In this document: one piece after another, positions 29,340 through 37,962 of the stretch | Layout of the letters: each line of letters opens with the position of its first letter | Position numbering within the stretch: the first letter of the stretch is position 1 | Notes under the pieces: model-generated | Seen by the model: the letters and a program-made list of their open reading frames with translations, nothing else | Databases searched by the model: none | What the model was told of the DNA's origin: nothing | Origin: Hylemonella gracilis | GTDB lineage: Bacteria > Pseudomonadota > Gammaproteobacteria > Burkholderiales > Burkholderiaceae_C | Direction of reading: 5' to 3' | Assembly: GCF_004328645.1 (NCBI RefSeq) | Contig: NZ_CP031395.1 | Location: 2,009,501-2,073,500, forward strand | DNA: 64,000 nucleotides | Translations under genes and position numbers: made by a program

Positions 29340-30104
29340 CTATCGTGGCGCCATCCGCAGCGCGCCGTCGAGTCGGATCACTTCGCCGTTGAGGTGGCCA
29401 TTGGTCACGACATGGCAGGCCAGGCGCGCGAACTCCTCGGGCTGACCCAGGCGCTTGGGGAAGGGAATGGACGCCGCGAGCGATTGTTGCACTTCCTCCG
29501 GCAACTCCTTCACCAGGGGCGTGGCGAACAGACCGGGGGCGATGGTGCAGACCCGGATGGCGTGCTGGGCCAAGTCGCGCGCCATGGGCAGGGTCATGCC
29601 GACGATGCCGCCCTTGGAGGCGCTGTAGGCCTGCTGGCCGACCTGACCATCGTAGGCCGCGATCGAGGCCGTGAACATCATCACCCCGCGTTCGCCATCG
29701 TCCAGCAGGGGCAGCTTGGCGCAGGCGGCGGCGAACAAGCGGCTGACGTTGTAGCTGCCGATCAGGTTGATGTTCACCACGCGGGCGAAGTCTTCCAGCG
29801 GCGCGGGGTTGCCGTCCTTGCCGACGATGCGCTTGGCCGAGCCGATGCCCGCGATGTTCATCAGGATGCGGGCAGGGCCGTGCGCCGCCTCGGCCTTGGC
29901 GATCGCCGCGCCCACGCTGTCGGGGCTCGTGATGTCGCAGACCTGGAAGAGGCCCCCGATCTCAGTCGCCACCTTCGCGCCGGCGATGGCGTTCACGTCC
30001 AATACGGTCACCTTGGCGCCCAGTCGGGCCAGTTCGCGCGCCGTCGCTTCACCGAGGCCAGAGGCGCCACCGGTCACGAGCGCGGCTTGTCCTTCAATCT
30101 TCAT
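29340..30104 (-). CDS. Short-chain dehydrogenase, probable 3-hydroxyacyl-CoA step of ferulate side-chain oxidation
   Basis: NAD(P)-dependent SDR of 254 aa resembling type-10 17beta-HSD/3-hydroxyacyl-CoA dehydrogenases. Cofactor motif TGGASGLGEA is at 11-20, NIAG near 88, and the catalytic Ser-Tyr-Lys in TASIAAYDGQVGQQAYSASKGG. It sits 27 bases after fcs in the operon. In Agrobacterium fabrum an SDR next to feruloyl-CoA synthetase oxidises the hydroxyphenylpropionyl-CoA intermediate; the same step is inferred here. Confidence 0.88.
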   Translation of the reverse strand: MKIEGQAALVTGGASGLGEATARELARLGAKVTVLDVNAIAGAKVATEIGGLFQVCDITSPDSVGAAIAKAEAAHGPARILMNIAGIGSAKRIVGKDGNPAPLEDFARVVNINLIGSYNVSRLFAAACAKLPLLDDGERGVMMFTASIAAYDGQVGQQAYSASKGGIVGMTLPMARDLAQHAIRVCTIAPGLFATPLVKELPEEVQQSLAASIPFPKRLGQPEEFARLACHVVTNGHLNGEVIRLDGALRMAPR

Positions 30105-30131
30105 GGTCGTCTCCTGGTGTTGCGTGCGTCG

Positions 30132-32012
30132 TCACTCGGGTTTGAGGATGCCAGGGGCCAGATCGTCGTGCAGGGCCTGCACCAGCGCGTCGCGGTGCTT
30201 GAGCACGGCGCGCTGGTTGATCGAGCCCTTGTCGGTGACTTCGCCCTTGTCGATGGAGGGCGGCTCGTCCAGCAGCAGGGCGCGTGCGATGCGGTTGGCG
30301 CTGCCGGTGGCGCCACGCGCCAGTTCGTTGACCACGGCCTGCATGCGTTGACGCACGGGGCTGCTGGCCAGCACCTCGCTCATCGGCGCGTCGGGCCCCA
30401 GCCCACTGACCGCGCGGCAGGCCGGCGAGGGGAAGATCAGCGCGCCGACTTCCTTGCGGTTCAGGCCGGTCAAGACCACGTCTTGCACCAGGGGCGCGCC
30501 GGTCACGATGACCTTGGCGCGCAGCGGACCCACGCTCACGAAGGTGCCCGTGGCGAGCTTGAAGTCCTCGGCTATGCGGCCGTCGAATTTCAGGCCGCGG
30601 TGCAGGTCCTGCCCGTCGATCCATTGCACGGCGTCGCCGGTGCAGAGGTAGCCTTCTTCGTCGAAGGCCTCGCGCGTGGCGGCCTCGGAGCGCCAGTAGC
30701 CCGGCGTCACGTTGGGGCCGCGATAGCGCACCTCGATCTTGCCGTCCACTTCCACCAGCTTGAGCGTCATGCCCGGCACCGGCACGCCGATGTCACCGGC
30801 CTTCACGTCCGGGCTGTTGACGAACATGGCCGAGGGCGCGGACTCCGTCATGCCCAGACCGGTGGCCATCACGATGCGTTCGCTGATCTCGGCCTCGGCC
30901 GTGGCGTGCAGGCTGTCCCAGACCGGCTGGGCCAGACCCGCGCCCGAGTAGAAGAACATCTTCACGCGCGACAGCAGCGTCTTGCGCAACGCCGCGTCGG
31001 TCTTCATGGCCTGGGCGATCATTTCGAAACCCGTGGGCACGTTGAAGTACACGGTGGGCGCGACCTCGCGCAGGTTGCGCAGGGTCTCGGCGATCCCGGC
31101 TGCCGTGGGTTTGCCGTCGTCGATGTAGAGCGTGCCGCCGTGCATCAGCGTCAGACCCACGTTGTGGTTGCCACCGAATGTGTGATTCCAGGGCAGCCAG
31201 TCCACGAAGATCGGCGCCTCTTCGGCCAGCGCAGGCAGCGAGAGCGTGATCTGCTGCAGGTTGGCGCACCACATGCGGTGGGTGTTGATCACCGGCTTGG
31301 GCATCTTGGTCGAGCCCGAGGTGAAGAGGAACTTGGCGATCGTGTCGGGACGCACCGCGTGCATGGCCACGTCCACGGCGCCCTTGCCACTGGTGCGCGG
31401 CAGGGTGTCGTGCAGGGACTGCAGGGTCGTGGTCTTGCGGCCCTCGATCTTGCCTTGCGCCAGCACCACGTCGACGTTCTTGCCCACGGTGGCCTGGATC
31501 GCCTTGCCGTAGCGCGCGCCGTCGGCGGCGAAGACCAGCCCCGGCGTCAGCGTGTCCATCACGTGGCGGAGTTTGTCGTAGTCCTGGCTGACCGTGGCGT
31601 AGGCCGGCGACACGGGACAGTAGGGGATGCCCGCGTAGATGCAGGCCAGGGACATCAGCGCGTGTTCGAGCGTGTTTTCGCTGAGGATCATCACGGGGCG
31701 TTCGGCGCTGAGGCCGAGGTCCAGCAGGGCCTGGCCGACCCGCCGCGCGCCACCCAGGGCTTGGGCGTAGCTGACGCGGATCCAGTCCCCGGTCTTGCCA
31801 TCGGCCAGCTGCTCCCGGCGCGCGAAGAAGGTGCGGTCGGGCGCGGCTTCGGCCCAGTGCAGCAGATGGTCGCTCAGGCGGCGCGCGTACGGACCCAGGG
31901 GCAACTCGGCATCGACGTAGCGCACGGCGCGGCCTTGCGAGTCCTGGCCTTCGCGCACCTTGACACGGGTAACGCCGAAGCGCACGGAACGGTAGCGTGC
32001 CTGGGTGCTCAT
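30132..32012 (-). CDS. fcs: Feruloyl-CoA synthase
   Basis: Activates ferulate and related hydroxycinnamates to CoA thioesters with ATP. It is an AMP-forming ligase of 626 aa. The nucleotide loop FTSGSTKMPKPVINTHR starts at residue 230, a form characteristic of feruloyl-CoA synthases. It also carries TGLGMTESAPS, the hinge region YLCTGDAVQW and FDGRIAEDFKL. The start overlaps the upstream hydratase stop by 4 bases, showing tight coupling. Substrate specificity is inferred from similarity and neighbours. Confidence 0.9.
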   Translation of the reverse strand: MSTQARYRSVRFGVTRVKVREGQDSQGRAVRYVDAELPLGPYARRLSDHLLHWAEAAPDRTFFARREQLADGKTGDWIRVSYAQALGGARRVGQALLDLGLSAERPVMILSENTLEHALMSLACIYAGIPYCPVSPAYATVSQDYDKLRHVMDTLTPGLVFAADGARYGKAIQATVGKNVDVVLAQGKIEGRKTTTLQSLHDTLPRTSGKGAVDVAMHAVRPDTIAKFLFTSGSTKMPKPVINTHRMWCANLQQITLSLPALAEEAPIFVDWLPWNHTFGGNHNVGLTLMHGGTLYIDDGKPTAAGIAETLRNLREVAPTVYFNVPTGFEMIAQAMKTDAALRKTLLSRVKMFFYSGAGLAQPVWDSLHATAEAEISERIVMATGLGMTESAPSAMFVNSPDVKAGDIGVPVPGMTLKLVEVDGKIEVRYRGPNVTPGYWRSEAATREAFDEEGYLCTGDAVQWIDGQDLHRGLKFDGRIAEDFKLATGTFVSVGPLRAKVIVTGAPLVQDVVLTGLNRKEVGALIFPSPACRAVSGLGPDAPMSEVLASSPVRQRMQAVVNELARGATGSANRIARALLLDEPPSIDKGEVTDKGSINQRAVLKHRDALVQALHDDLAPGILKPE

Positions 32013-32800
32013 GCTTTTTTCACCTTCGCGGCCTTGCCCTCGAGGAAGGCGCGCACGCGGGCCTTGGCCTCGGGCGCGCTCTGGGCGATGGCGGCCATCA
32101 TGGCCTCGGTCAGGAAGCCTTGATCCGCCGGTTGCTCGGCGATGCGCGGCAGGGCATGGATCAATGCGTAGTTGGTCAGGGGCGCGTTCTGGGCCACGCG
32201 GGCGGCAAGTTCCAACGCCTTGTCAAAGGCCGTGCCCTGCGGCACCAGGTATTGCGCGAAGCCGGCCTTCTCGCCGTCGGCAGCGTTGTAGACGCGGCCG
32301 GTCAGCATCATGTCCGTCATGCGCGCGGCACCGATCAGGCGTGGGATGCGCACCGCGCCGCCGCCGCCGACGAAGATGCCGCGGGAGCCCTCGGGCAGTG
32401 CGTAGAAGGTGCTGTCGTCGGCCACACGGATGTGGCAGGCCGAGGCCAGCTCGAGGCCGCCGCCGACCACCGCGCCGTGCAGCGCGGCAATGACGGGCAC
32501 CGGACCGTACTGCACGCGCTCCAGCGCGGCGTGCCACATGCGCGAATGGTGCAGGCCTTCGCCCGCATCGCGTTCCTTGAGTTCGGAGAGATCCAGGCCC
32601 GCGCAGAAATGCTCGCCTTCGCCGGTGATGACGGCGGCGCGCACGCCCCCTTCGCCGGTCGGCAGGTTCTCGAACAAGTCGCGCAGGGCGAGGATGAGGG
32701 CGTCGTTGAGCGCGTTGCGCTTGACGGGACGGGTCAGGCGGATGACGGCGATTTCATTGTCATCGCCTTGCCGCTCGAAGTGGAGGTCAGGGTTGTGCAT
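32009..32800 (-). CDS. Enoyl-CoA hydratase (crotonase family), hydroxycinnamoyl-CoA hydration
   Basis: Crotonase-fold enzyme of 263 aa, first gene of the ferulate operon. ATG 32800 follows GGAAACACAAG. The oxyanion-hole segment EHFCAGLDLSEL and VVGGGLELASACH are present, and both acid/base glutamates of true hydratases can be placed (GGGLELA and ALPEGSRGIF). This favours hydration of feruloyl-CoA (beta-oxidation route) over the one-step hydratase/lyase that yields vanillin, but cannot exclude the latter. A longer frame to 32851 runs through the operator and is unlikely. Confidence 0.87.
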   Translation of the reverse strand: MHNPDLHFERQGDDNEIAVIRLTRPVKRNALNDALILALRDLFENLPTGEGGVRAAVITGEGEHFCAGLDLSELKERDAGEGLHHSRMWHAALERVQYGPVPVIAALHGAVVGGGLELASACHIRVADDSTFYALPEGSRGIFVGGGGAVRIPRLIGAARMTDMMLTGRVYNAADGEKAGFAQYLVPQGTAFDKALELAARVAQNAPLTNYALIHALPRIAEQPADQGFLTEAMMAAIAQSAPEAKARVRAFLEGKAAKVKKA

Positions 32801-32820
32801 CTTGTGTTTCCGATGGGGAT

Positions 32821-32849
32821 GAATTATTGTTATGAGAAATAACCAATTC
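32821..32849. promoter_or_regulatory. AT-rich imperfect dyad in the divergent ferulate promoter
   Basis: GAATT-N3-GTTAT-N5-ATAAC-N1-AATTC: outer arms (32821-32825/32845-32849) and inner arms (32829-32833/32839-32843) are each perfect. It is a sharp AT island in GC-rich DNA, 21 bases upstream of the hydratase start and 71 before the divergent amidohydrolase. Proposed operator for the MarR regulator at 27655-28200. Confidence 0.55.
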
Positions 32850-32919
32850 AAGCTGCGACCGCCTTCCTTTCTTCGGTGTTTACCCGCAGAATCCCATTCA
32901 AGCTTGCAGACAATTCAGC

Positions 32920-33783
32920 ATGGACTACAAGAATCTGATCGCCATCGACATCCACACCCACGCGGAAGTGAGCTGCTGGAATCCGTTCGACAACTACGGC
33001 GAGGAATACGACCGCGCGGCGGACAAGTACTTCCGCTCCAGCCGTCGGCCGACGATCGCCGAGACGATCGCCTACTACCGCGAACGAAAGATCGGCCTGG
33101 TGATGTTCACCGTCGACAGCGAGGCCCAACTCGGCCGTCGCCGCATTCCCAATGAGGAGATCGCCGAGGCGGCCCAGGCCAACAGCGACATGATGATGTG
33201 CTTCGCCAGTATCGACCCGCACAAGGGCAAGATGGGCGCGCGCGAGGCGCGCCGCCTGATCGCCGAACACGGCGTCAAGGGTTTCAAGTTCCACCCGACG
33301 GTGCAGGGCTACCACCCCTACGACAAGATGGCCTGGCCCATCTACGAGGTGATCGCCGAGCACAAGTTGCCCGCCATCTTCCACACCGGGCACAGCGGCA
33401 TCGGCAGTGGCATGCGTTGTGGCGGCGGCCTGCGGCTCGAATACAGCAACCCCATCCATCTGGACGACGTGGCGATCGATTTCCCCGACATGCAGATCGT
33501 GATGGCGCATCCAAGCTGGCCCTGGCAGGACGAGGCCCTGAGCGTGGCCATGCACAAGCCCAATGTCTGGATCGATCTGTCGGGCTGGAGCCCCAAGTAT
33601 TTCCCGAAGCAACTGGTCCAGTACGCCAACACGCTGCTGAAAGACCGCATGCTGTTCGGCAGCGACTACCCGCTCATCACGCCCGAGCGCTGGATGAAGG
33701 ATTTCGAAGAAGCGGGTTTCAAGCCCGAGGTCATGCCCGGCATCCTCAAGGACAACGCCGTGCGCCTCCTGGGCCTGACCTGA
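32920..33783 (+). CDS. Amidohydrolase-2 family protein, divergent to ferulate operon
   Basis: TIM-barrel metal-dependent hydrolase/decarboxylase of 287 aa from the ACMSD/4-oxalomesaconate-hydratase branch. It has IDIHTHAE (metal HxH near residues 11-13), KGFKFHPTVQGY, IFHTGHSG, MAHPSWPW and the catalytic Asp in LFGSDYPLITPERW. It shares a promoter region with the ferulate operon, so a role in the same pathway is likely. A carbon-carbon-bond step on the beta-keto intermediate or a ring-acid decarboxylation is conceivable, but neither is shown by the sequence. Confidence 0.85.
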   Translation: MDYKNLIAIDIHTHAEVSCWNPFDNYGEEYDRAADKYFRSSRRPTIAETIAYYRERKIGLVMFTVDSEAQLGRRRIPNEEIAEAAQANSDMMMCFASIDPHKGKMGAREARRLIAEHGVKGFKFHPTVQGYHPYDKMAWPIYEVIAEHKLPAIFHTGHSGIGSGMRCGGGLRLEYSNPIHLDDVAIDFPDMQIVMAHPSWPWQDEALSVAMHKPNVWIDLSGWSPKYFPKQLVQYANTLLKDRMLFGSDYPLITPERWMKDFEEAGFKPEVMPGILKDNAVRLLGLT

Positions 33784-33817
33784 GCCGGCGGTGCGCGCCT
33801 TCGCGGCGTGCTGGCTC
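33782..33817 (+). terminator. Imperfect hairpin after amidohydrolase
   Basis: GAGCC...GGCTC outer arms enclose a mismatched GC-rich stem with a TTC-type loop. It begins within the stop codon and has no T-run, so it is a weak candidate. Confidence 0.35.
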
Positions 33818-33820
33818 CAG

Positions 33821-33944
33821 ACGGTTTGAGATTCGGGTTTACCCGTAATTCCGTGCTCCCTCGCGCACGCTTGGGCGCGGGGTAAGATATTTCAAACCGT
33901 TATATCTATCAGTCTGTTTTTTGGCTTGCGGATGCAACGGTTTG
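33821..33944 (+). promoter_or_regulatory. livK upstream region with three ACGGTTTG motifs and two dyads
   Basis: The 300-base gap before livK holds ACGGTTTG at 33821-33828 and 33937-33944 and its complement CAAACCGT at 33893-33900. It also has CGGGT-TT-ACCCG (33834-33845) and AGATAT...ATATCT (33885-33890/33902-33907). An AT-rich stretch near 33883-33907 (TAAGAT, TATATC) could contain a -10 element. Arrangement suggests multiple regulator sites; no start site is proven. From 33945 to 34065 nothing else was recognised. Confidence 0.5.
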
Positions 33945-34083
33945 CAGCGACAGTAGCGCACCTTTGCCCCGTTGTGCTCTTGCGTTTCCGCTGCCGGAAC
34001 GTGTCTGCGCGGTCATGGCAAAGTGCCTGCGCCCTGGCGCGCGATGGCGGCAATCTCAGACTTATATAAAGGAGTCAACTCTC

Positions 34084-35253
34084 ATGAAAAAGCGTACCTT
34101 CCTGAGCGCTTCGGCACTGGTCCTGACAGCCGCGCTCGGCTCCACGGCCGTGCTCGCGCAGGACGTGTTCAAGGTGGGTCTGATCGTGCCCATGACCGGG
34201 CAGCAGGCCACCACCGGCAAGCAAATCGAAGCCGCCGTCAAGCTCTACATCGCCCAGAACGGCAGCATGGTTGCTGGCAAGAAGATTGAGCTCATCGTCA
34301 AGGACGACACCAGCGTTCCCGACGTGACCAAGCGCCTGGCCCAGGAACTGGTGGTGCAGGACAAGGTGGACGTGCTGGCCGGCATGGGCATCACGCCCTC
34401 GGCCTTCGCCACCGCGCCCATCGCCACCCAGAGCAAGACGCCGTTGGTCGTGATGGCCGCGGCCACGTCCAGCATCACACTGTCTTCGCCCTTCATCGTG
34501 CGCACCAGCATGACGCTGCCGCAGACGTCATCGCCCCTGGCCGACTGGGCGGCGAAGAACGGCATCAAGAAGGTCGTGACCATGGTCTCCGACTACGGTC
34601 CTGGCATTGACGCCGAGAAGTTCTTCACGGCCCGCCTGACCGCCGCCGGTGGCACCGTGGTCGAATCGATGCGCGCCCCCATGCGCAACCCCGATTTCGC
34701 ACCCTTCCTGCAGAAGGTGCGTGACCTCAAGCCCGACGCTCTGTTCGTCTTCGTGCCCTCGGGTGCGGGCGCCGCGGTCATGAAGCAGTTCCAGGAACGT
34801 GGCATGGACAAGGCCGGCATCAAGCTGATCGGCACCGGCGACCTCACGGACGACGACCAGCTCAATGGCATGGGCGACGTCGCGCTGGGTGTCGTGACCT
34901 CCATGCAGTACTCGGCCTACCACCCCTCGGCCAAGAACAAGGCCTTCGTGGCGGCCTTCAAGAAGGCCAACAACTTCCGCCCCAACTTCTTCGCCGTAGG
35001 TGGGTATGACGGCATGCACGTGATCTACGAGGGCCTCAAGGCCACCAAGGGTCAGGGCGGCGAGGCGCTGGTCAACGCGATGAAGAACCTGAAGTGGGAA
35101 AGCCCGCGTGGCCCGGTGTCCATCGACCCGGAAACCCGCGACATCGTGCAGAACATCTACCTGAGCAAGGTGGAGCGCAAGGATGGCGAGCTGTACAACG
35201 TGGAATTTGACGTCATCAAGGACGTGAAAGACCCGGGCAAGGCGGCCAAGTAA
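34084..35253 (+). CDS. livK: Branched-chain amino-acid-type ABC receptor LivK
   Basis: Periplasmic receptor of the LivKHMGF importer, 389 aa. ATG 34084 follows AAAGGAGTCAACTCTC. Signal peptide MKKRTFLSASALVLTAALGS ends near VLA-QD (residue 22). Peripla_BP_6 core: FKVGLIVPMTGQQATTGKQI, VMAAATSSITLSSPFIVRTS, YGPGIDAEKFF, YDGMHVIYEGL. It is paralogous to the orphan receptor at 9101-10303. A strong terminator separates it from livH, as expected for a receptor made in excess. Ligand may be an aromatic acid given the flanking ferulate genes, but this is inference. Confidence 0.92.
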   Translation: MKKRTFLSASALVLTAALGSTAVLAQDVFKVGLIVPMTGQQATTGKQIEAAVKLYIAQNGSMVAGKKIELIVKDDTSVPDVTKRLAQELVVQDKVDVLAGMGITPSAFATAPIATQSKTPLVVMAAATSSITLSSPFIVRTSMTLPQTSSPLADWAAKNGIKKVVTMVSDYGPGIDAEKFFTARLTAAGGTVVESMRAPMRNPDFAPFLQKVRDLKPDALFVFVPSGAGAAVMKQFQERGMDKAGIKLIGTGDLTDDDQLNGMGDVALGVVTSMQYSAYHPSAKNKAFVAAFKKANNFRPNFFAVGGYDGMHVIYEGLKATKGQGGEALVNAMKNLKWESPRGPVSIDPETRDIVQNIYLSKVERKDGELYNVEFDVIKDVKDPGKAAK

Positions 35254-35263
35254 GTCCGCACGC

Positions 35264-35301
35264 ATGGGCGCCCCTGCTCAGGAGGGGCGCCCATGTTTTT
35301 T
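35264..35301 (+). terminator. Strong terminator/attenuator between livK and livH
   Basis: Perfect 12-base stem ATGGGCGCCCCT / AGGGGCGCCCAT with a 7-base loop (35276-35282), followed by GTTTTTT. It lies 10 bases past livK, so partial readthrough would set livHMGF below livK. Confidence 0.9.
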
Positions 35302-35342
35302 CCTCTGATGTTTTCCCGTCCTGAATTCGACATCGTGTCTCC

Positions 35343-36221
35343 ATGCTGACCATACTTTTCGACGGCATCGCCTACGGCATGCTGCTCTTCATCCTGGCGG
35401 TTGGCCTGTCCGTCACCATGGGCCTGATGAACTTCATCAATCTGGCCCACGGCGCCTTCGCGATGGTGGGTGGCTATCTCACCGTCATCCTGATGCAGCG
35501 CCATGGCGTGCCTTTCCTGCTGTGCCTGCCCCTGGCCTTCCTGGGCTCTGCCCTGCTGGGCGCCGTGCTGGAGCGCACCCTGTACCGTCCGATGTACAGC
35601 AAGCCACACCTGAATCAGGTGCTGTTTTCCATCGGCCTGACCTTCATGGCCGTGGCGGTCATGGACTATTTCTTCACGTCCAGCCAGCAGATCGTCCAGT
35701 TGCCCGAATGGCTCAAGGGCCGCACCGAACTGGGTGACGGCACGGCGTGGGAGCTGGGCATGGGGCATTACCGCCTGTTCATTGTCGCGGTGTGCGTGGC
35801 CCTGACCCTCGCGCTGCAGACCATCCTGAGTCGCACCCGCTTCGGCAGCCGCCTGCGCGCCTCGGTGGATGACCAGCGCGTGGCCGCCGGCCTGGGCATC
35901 AATGTCAACGCCGTTTTCCTGCTGACCTTCGCGGCCGGCTCGGGCCTGGCGGGCCTGGGCGGCGCGCTGGGCGCCGAGATCCTGATCCTTGACCCGAGCT
36001 TTCCCCTGCGCTACATGGTCTATTTCCTGATCGTGGTGGCCGTCGGCGGCACGTCTTCGATCACCGGCCCGCTGCTGGCGGCCCTGTTGCTGGGCATTGC
36101 CGACGTGGCCGGCAAGTACTACATCCCGCGCTTTGGCGCGTTCATCGTGTATTTCCTGATGATCGTCATCCTCATCTGGCGCCCACAAGGCCTGTTCGTG
36201 CGCAAGGGGGGCAAGGCATGA
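35343..36221 (+). CDS. livH: Branched-chain amino-acid-type ABC permease LivH
   Basis: Inner-membrane permease of 292 aa with about eight hydrophobic segments. Family signature VTMGLMNFINLAHGAFAMVGGYLTV is near residues 24-48, and RASVDDQRVAAGLGINVN is the EAA-like coupling loop. It ends with a 4-base overlap into livM, so both are translated together. Confidence 0.95.
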   Translation: MLTILFDGIAYGMLLFILAVGLSVTMGLMNFINLAHGAFAMVGGYLTVILMQRHGVPFLLCLPLAFLGSALLGAVLERTLYRPMYSKPHLNQVLFSIGLTFMAVAVMDYFFTSSQQIVQLPEWLKGRTELGDGTAWELGMGHYRLFIVAVCVALTLALQTILSRTRFGSRLRASVDDQRVAAGLGINVNAVFLLTFAAGSGLAGLGGALGAEILILDPSFPLRYMVYFLIVVAVGGTSSITGPLLAALLLGIADVAGKYYIPRFGAFIVYFLMIVILIWRPQGLFVRKGGKA

Positions 36222-37183
36222 ACGCGACGTCTTCCCTGCACGAGTTCCAGCGCTGGAAGCGCTGGGAGCCGGTCTTCTGGCTGCTGGCGCTGGCCTCGCC
36301 CTGGTGGCTCAGCGGCCATGCATTGCTCATCAACGAAGTGGCCATCGTGGCCTTGTTCGCGCTGTCGCTCGACCTCATCATGGGGTACGCCGGCATCGTT
36401 TCGCTCGGCCATGCCGCTTTCTTCGGCATGGGCGCCTACGCGGCAGCCCTGTTCGCCAAGCACATCCATCCTGATCCGGTGCTAGGCCTGCTTTTCGGCA
36501 TTGCCGTCTCCACGGTGCTGGGCGCGGTAGCGTCGCTGTCCATCATGCGTGGCACCAGCCTCACGCTGCTGATGGTGACCATGGGCGTGGCGCTCATCCT
36601 CATGGAACTGGCCAACAAACTGAATTGGCTGACGGGCGGTGCTGACGGCTTGCAAGGTGTGATCATGGGACCCGTGCTGGGTCGCTTCGAATTCGACCTG
36701 TATGGCCAGGTGGCTGCCTGGTATTCGCTGGTGGTGCTCTTCGTGTTCTTCTTGCTGTCGCGCCGTTTCGTGCATTCGCCCCTGGGCGGTACCTTGATGG
36801 CCTTGCGCGACAACCGTCTGCGCGCGCAGTCCATCGGCATTCCGGTGGCGGCGCGGCTGGCCTTGATCTACACCATCGCCGCGGGCGTGGCGGGCGCCGC
36901 TGGCGCGCTGCTGGCGCAGACCACCAGCTTCGCCTCGGTCGAGGTCTTTGCCTTCGACCGTTCGGCCGACCTGGTGCTGCTGGTCGTGATCGGTGGCGCG
37001 GGCTGGCTCTACGGTGGCGTGATCGGCGCGGTCATCTTCAAGGTGCTGCAGGACTGGATTTCTTCCATCACCCCGCAGTACTGGACGTTCTGGATCGGTC
37101 TTTTCCTCGTTGTGCTGATGTTGGTGGGCCGTGAGCGCGTGATCCGCCCCTGGACTTGGATATCGCGGGGCAAGAAAAAATGA
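36218..37183 (+). CDS. livM: Branched-chain amino-acid-type ABC permease LivM
   Basis: Second permease, 321 aa. The motif LDLIMGYAGIVSLGHAAFFGMGAYAAAL is diagnostic of LivM, and MALRDNRLRAQSIGIPVAA is the coupling loop. It starts inside the livH stop (ATGA) and its own stop overlaps livG by 4 bases. Confidence 0.95.
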   Translation: MNATSSLHEFQRWKRWEPVFWLLALASPWWLSGHALLINEVAIVALFALSLDLIMGYAGIVSLGHAAFFGMGAYAAALFAKHIHPDPVLGLLFGIAVSTVLGAVASLSIMRGTSLTLLMVTMGVALILMELANKLNWLTGGADGLQGVIMGPVLGRFEFDLYGQVAAWYSLVVLFVFFLLSRRFVHSPLGGTLMALRDNRLRAQSIGIPVAARLALIYTIAAGVAGAAGALLAQTTSFASVEVFAFDRSADLVLLVVIGGAGWLYGGVIGAVIFKVLQDWISSITPQYWTFWIGLFLVVLMLVGRERVIRPWTWISRGKKK

Positions 37184-37962
37184 TCTCTACCGACATCGTT
37201 CAAAAAGACGTCGTTCTGTCAGCCCAGGGCCTGGTCAAGCGCTTTGGCGGCATCACGGCCACGGGCAATGTGAGCCTGGATCTGAAGCGTGGCGCGCGCC
37301 ATGCGCTGATCGGGCCCAATGGCGCGGGCAAGACCACGCTGATCAATCTGCTGACCGGCGTGCTGGACCCGACCGAAGGGCGCATCCTGCTCGAAGGCGA
37401 CGACATAACCCGCCTCGCGCCGCACCAGCGCGTGCGTCGCGGCATGGTGCGTACTTTCCAGATCAATCAGCTCTTCGACACGCTGACTCCGCTGCAGACA
37501 CTGGCGCTCACCGTGTCCCAGCACATGGGTCTGGGCGCGCGCTGGTGGCAACCGCTGGGCCGCAATCCGAAAGTGGTTGCGCGATGCGAGCAGCTGCTGG
37601 AGCAATTTCGCTTGACCGAGGTGATGAACCAGCGCACCGACGTGCTGGCCTATGGCAAGCGCCGCCTGCTGGAGATCGCCATCGCCCTGGCCTGCGAGCC
37701 GCGCGTGCTCTTGCTGGACGAGCCGGTGGCGGGCGTGCCCGCGGGCGAGCGCGAGGAAATTTTGCAGACCGTGGCGGCCTTGCCCGCAGACGTGTCGGTG
37801 TTGCTGATCGAACACGATATGGACTTGGTTTTCAGTTTCGCCAAACGCATGACGGTGCTGGTCAACGGTGTCGTGTTGACCGAGGGCAACCCCGAGGAAA
37901 TCGCCAATGATCCACGCGTGAAGGAGGTCTACCTCGGCCATGGTGAAGGGAGCCACGCATGA
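37180..37962 (+). CDS. livG: Branched-chain amino-acid-type ABC ATPase LivG
   Basis: ATP-binding subunit of 260 aa. Walker A GPNGAGKTT is near residue 45, the LivG-typical RGMVRTFQINQLFDTLTP follows, and Walker B is VLLLDEPVAGVP. The usual LSGGQQR signature is diverged (VLAYGKRRLLEIA), as is normal for this subfamily. ATG 37180 overlaps the livM stop, and the gene ends with a 4-base overlap into livF. Confidence 0.95.
   Translation: MISTDIVQKDVVLSAQGLVKRFGGITATGNVSLDLKRGARHALIGPNGAGKTTLINLLTGVLDPTEGRILLEGDDITRLAPHQRVRRGMVRTFQINQLFDTLTPLQTLALTVSQHMGLGARWWQPLGRNPKVVARCEQLLEQFRLTEVMNQRTDVLAYGKRRLLEIAIALACEPRVLLLDEPVAGVPAGEREEILQTVAALPADVSVLLIEHDMDLVFSFAKRMTVLVNGVVLTEGNPEEIANDPRVKEVYLGHGEGSHA

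Noticed and set aside
29394..32123. 909-aa open frame on the + strand
   Set aside because: Antisense to the recognised SDR and feruloyl-CoA synthase genes. Its translation is a low-complexity Gly/His/Arg/Val-rich shadow with no domain.
32800..32851. Upstream extension of the enoyl-CoA hydratase (start at 32851)
   Set aside because: It would translate through the AT-rich dyad; conservation begins after ATG 32800, which has a GGAAA site.
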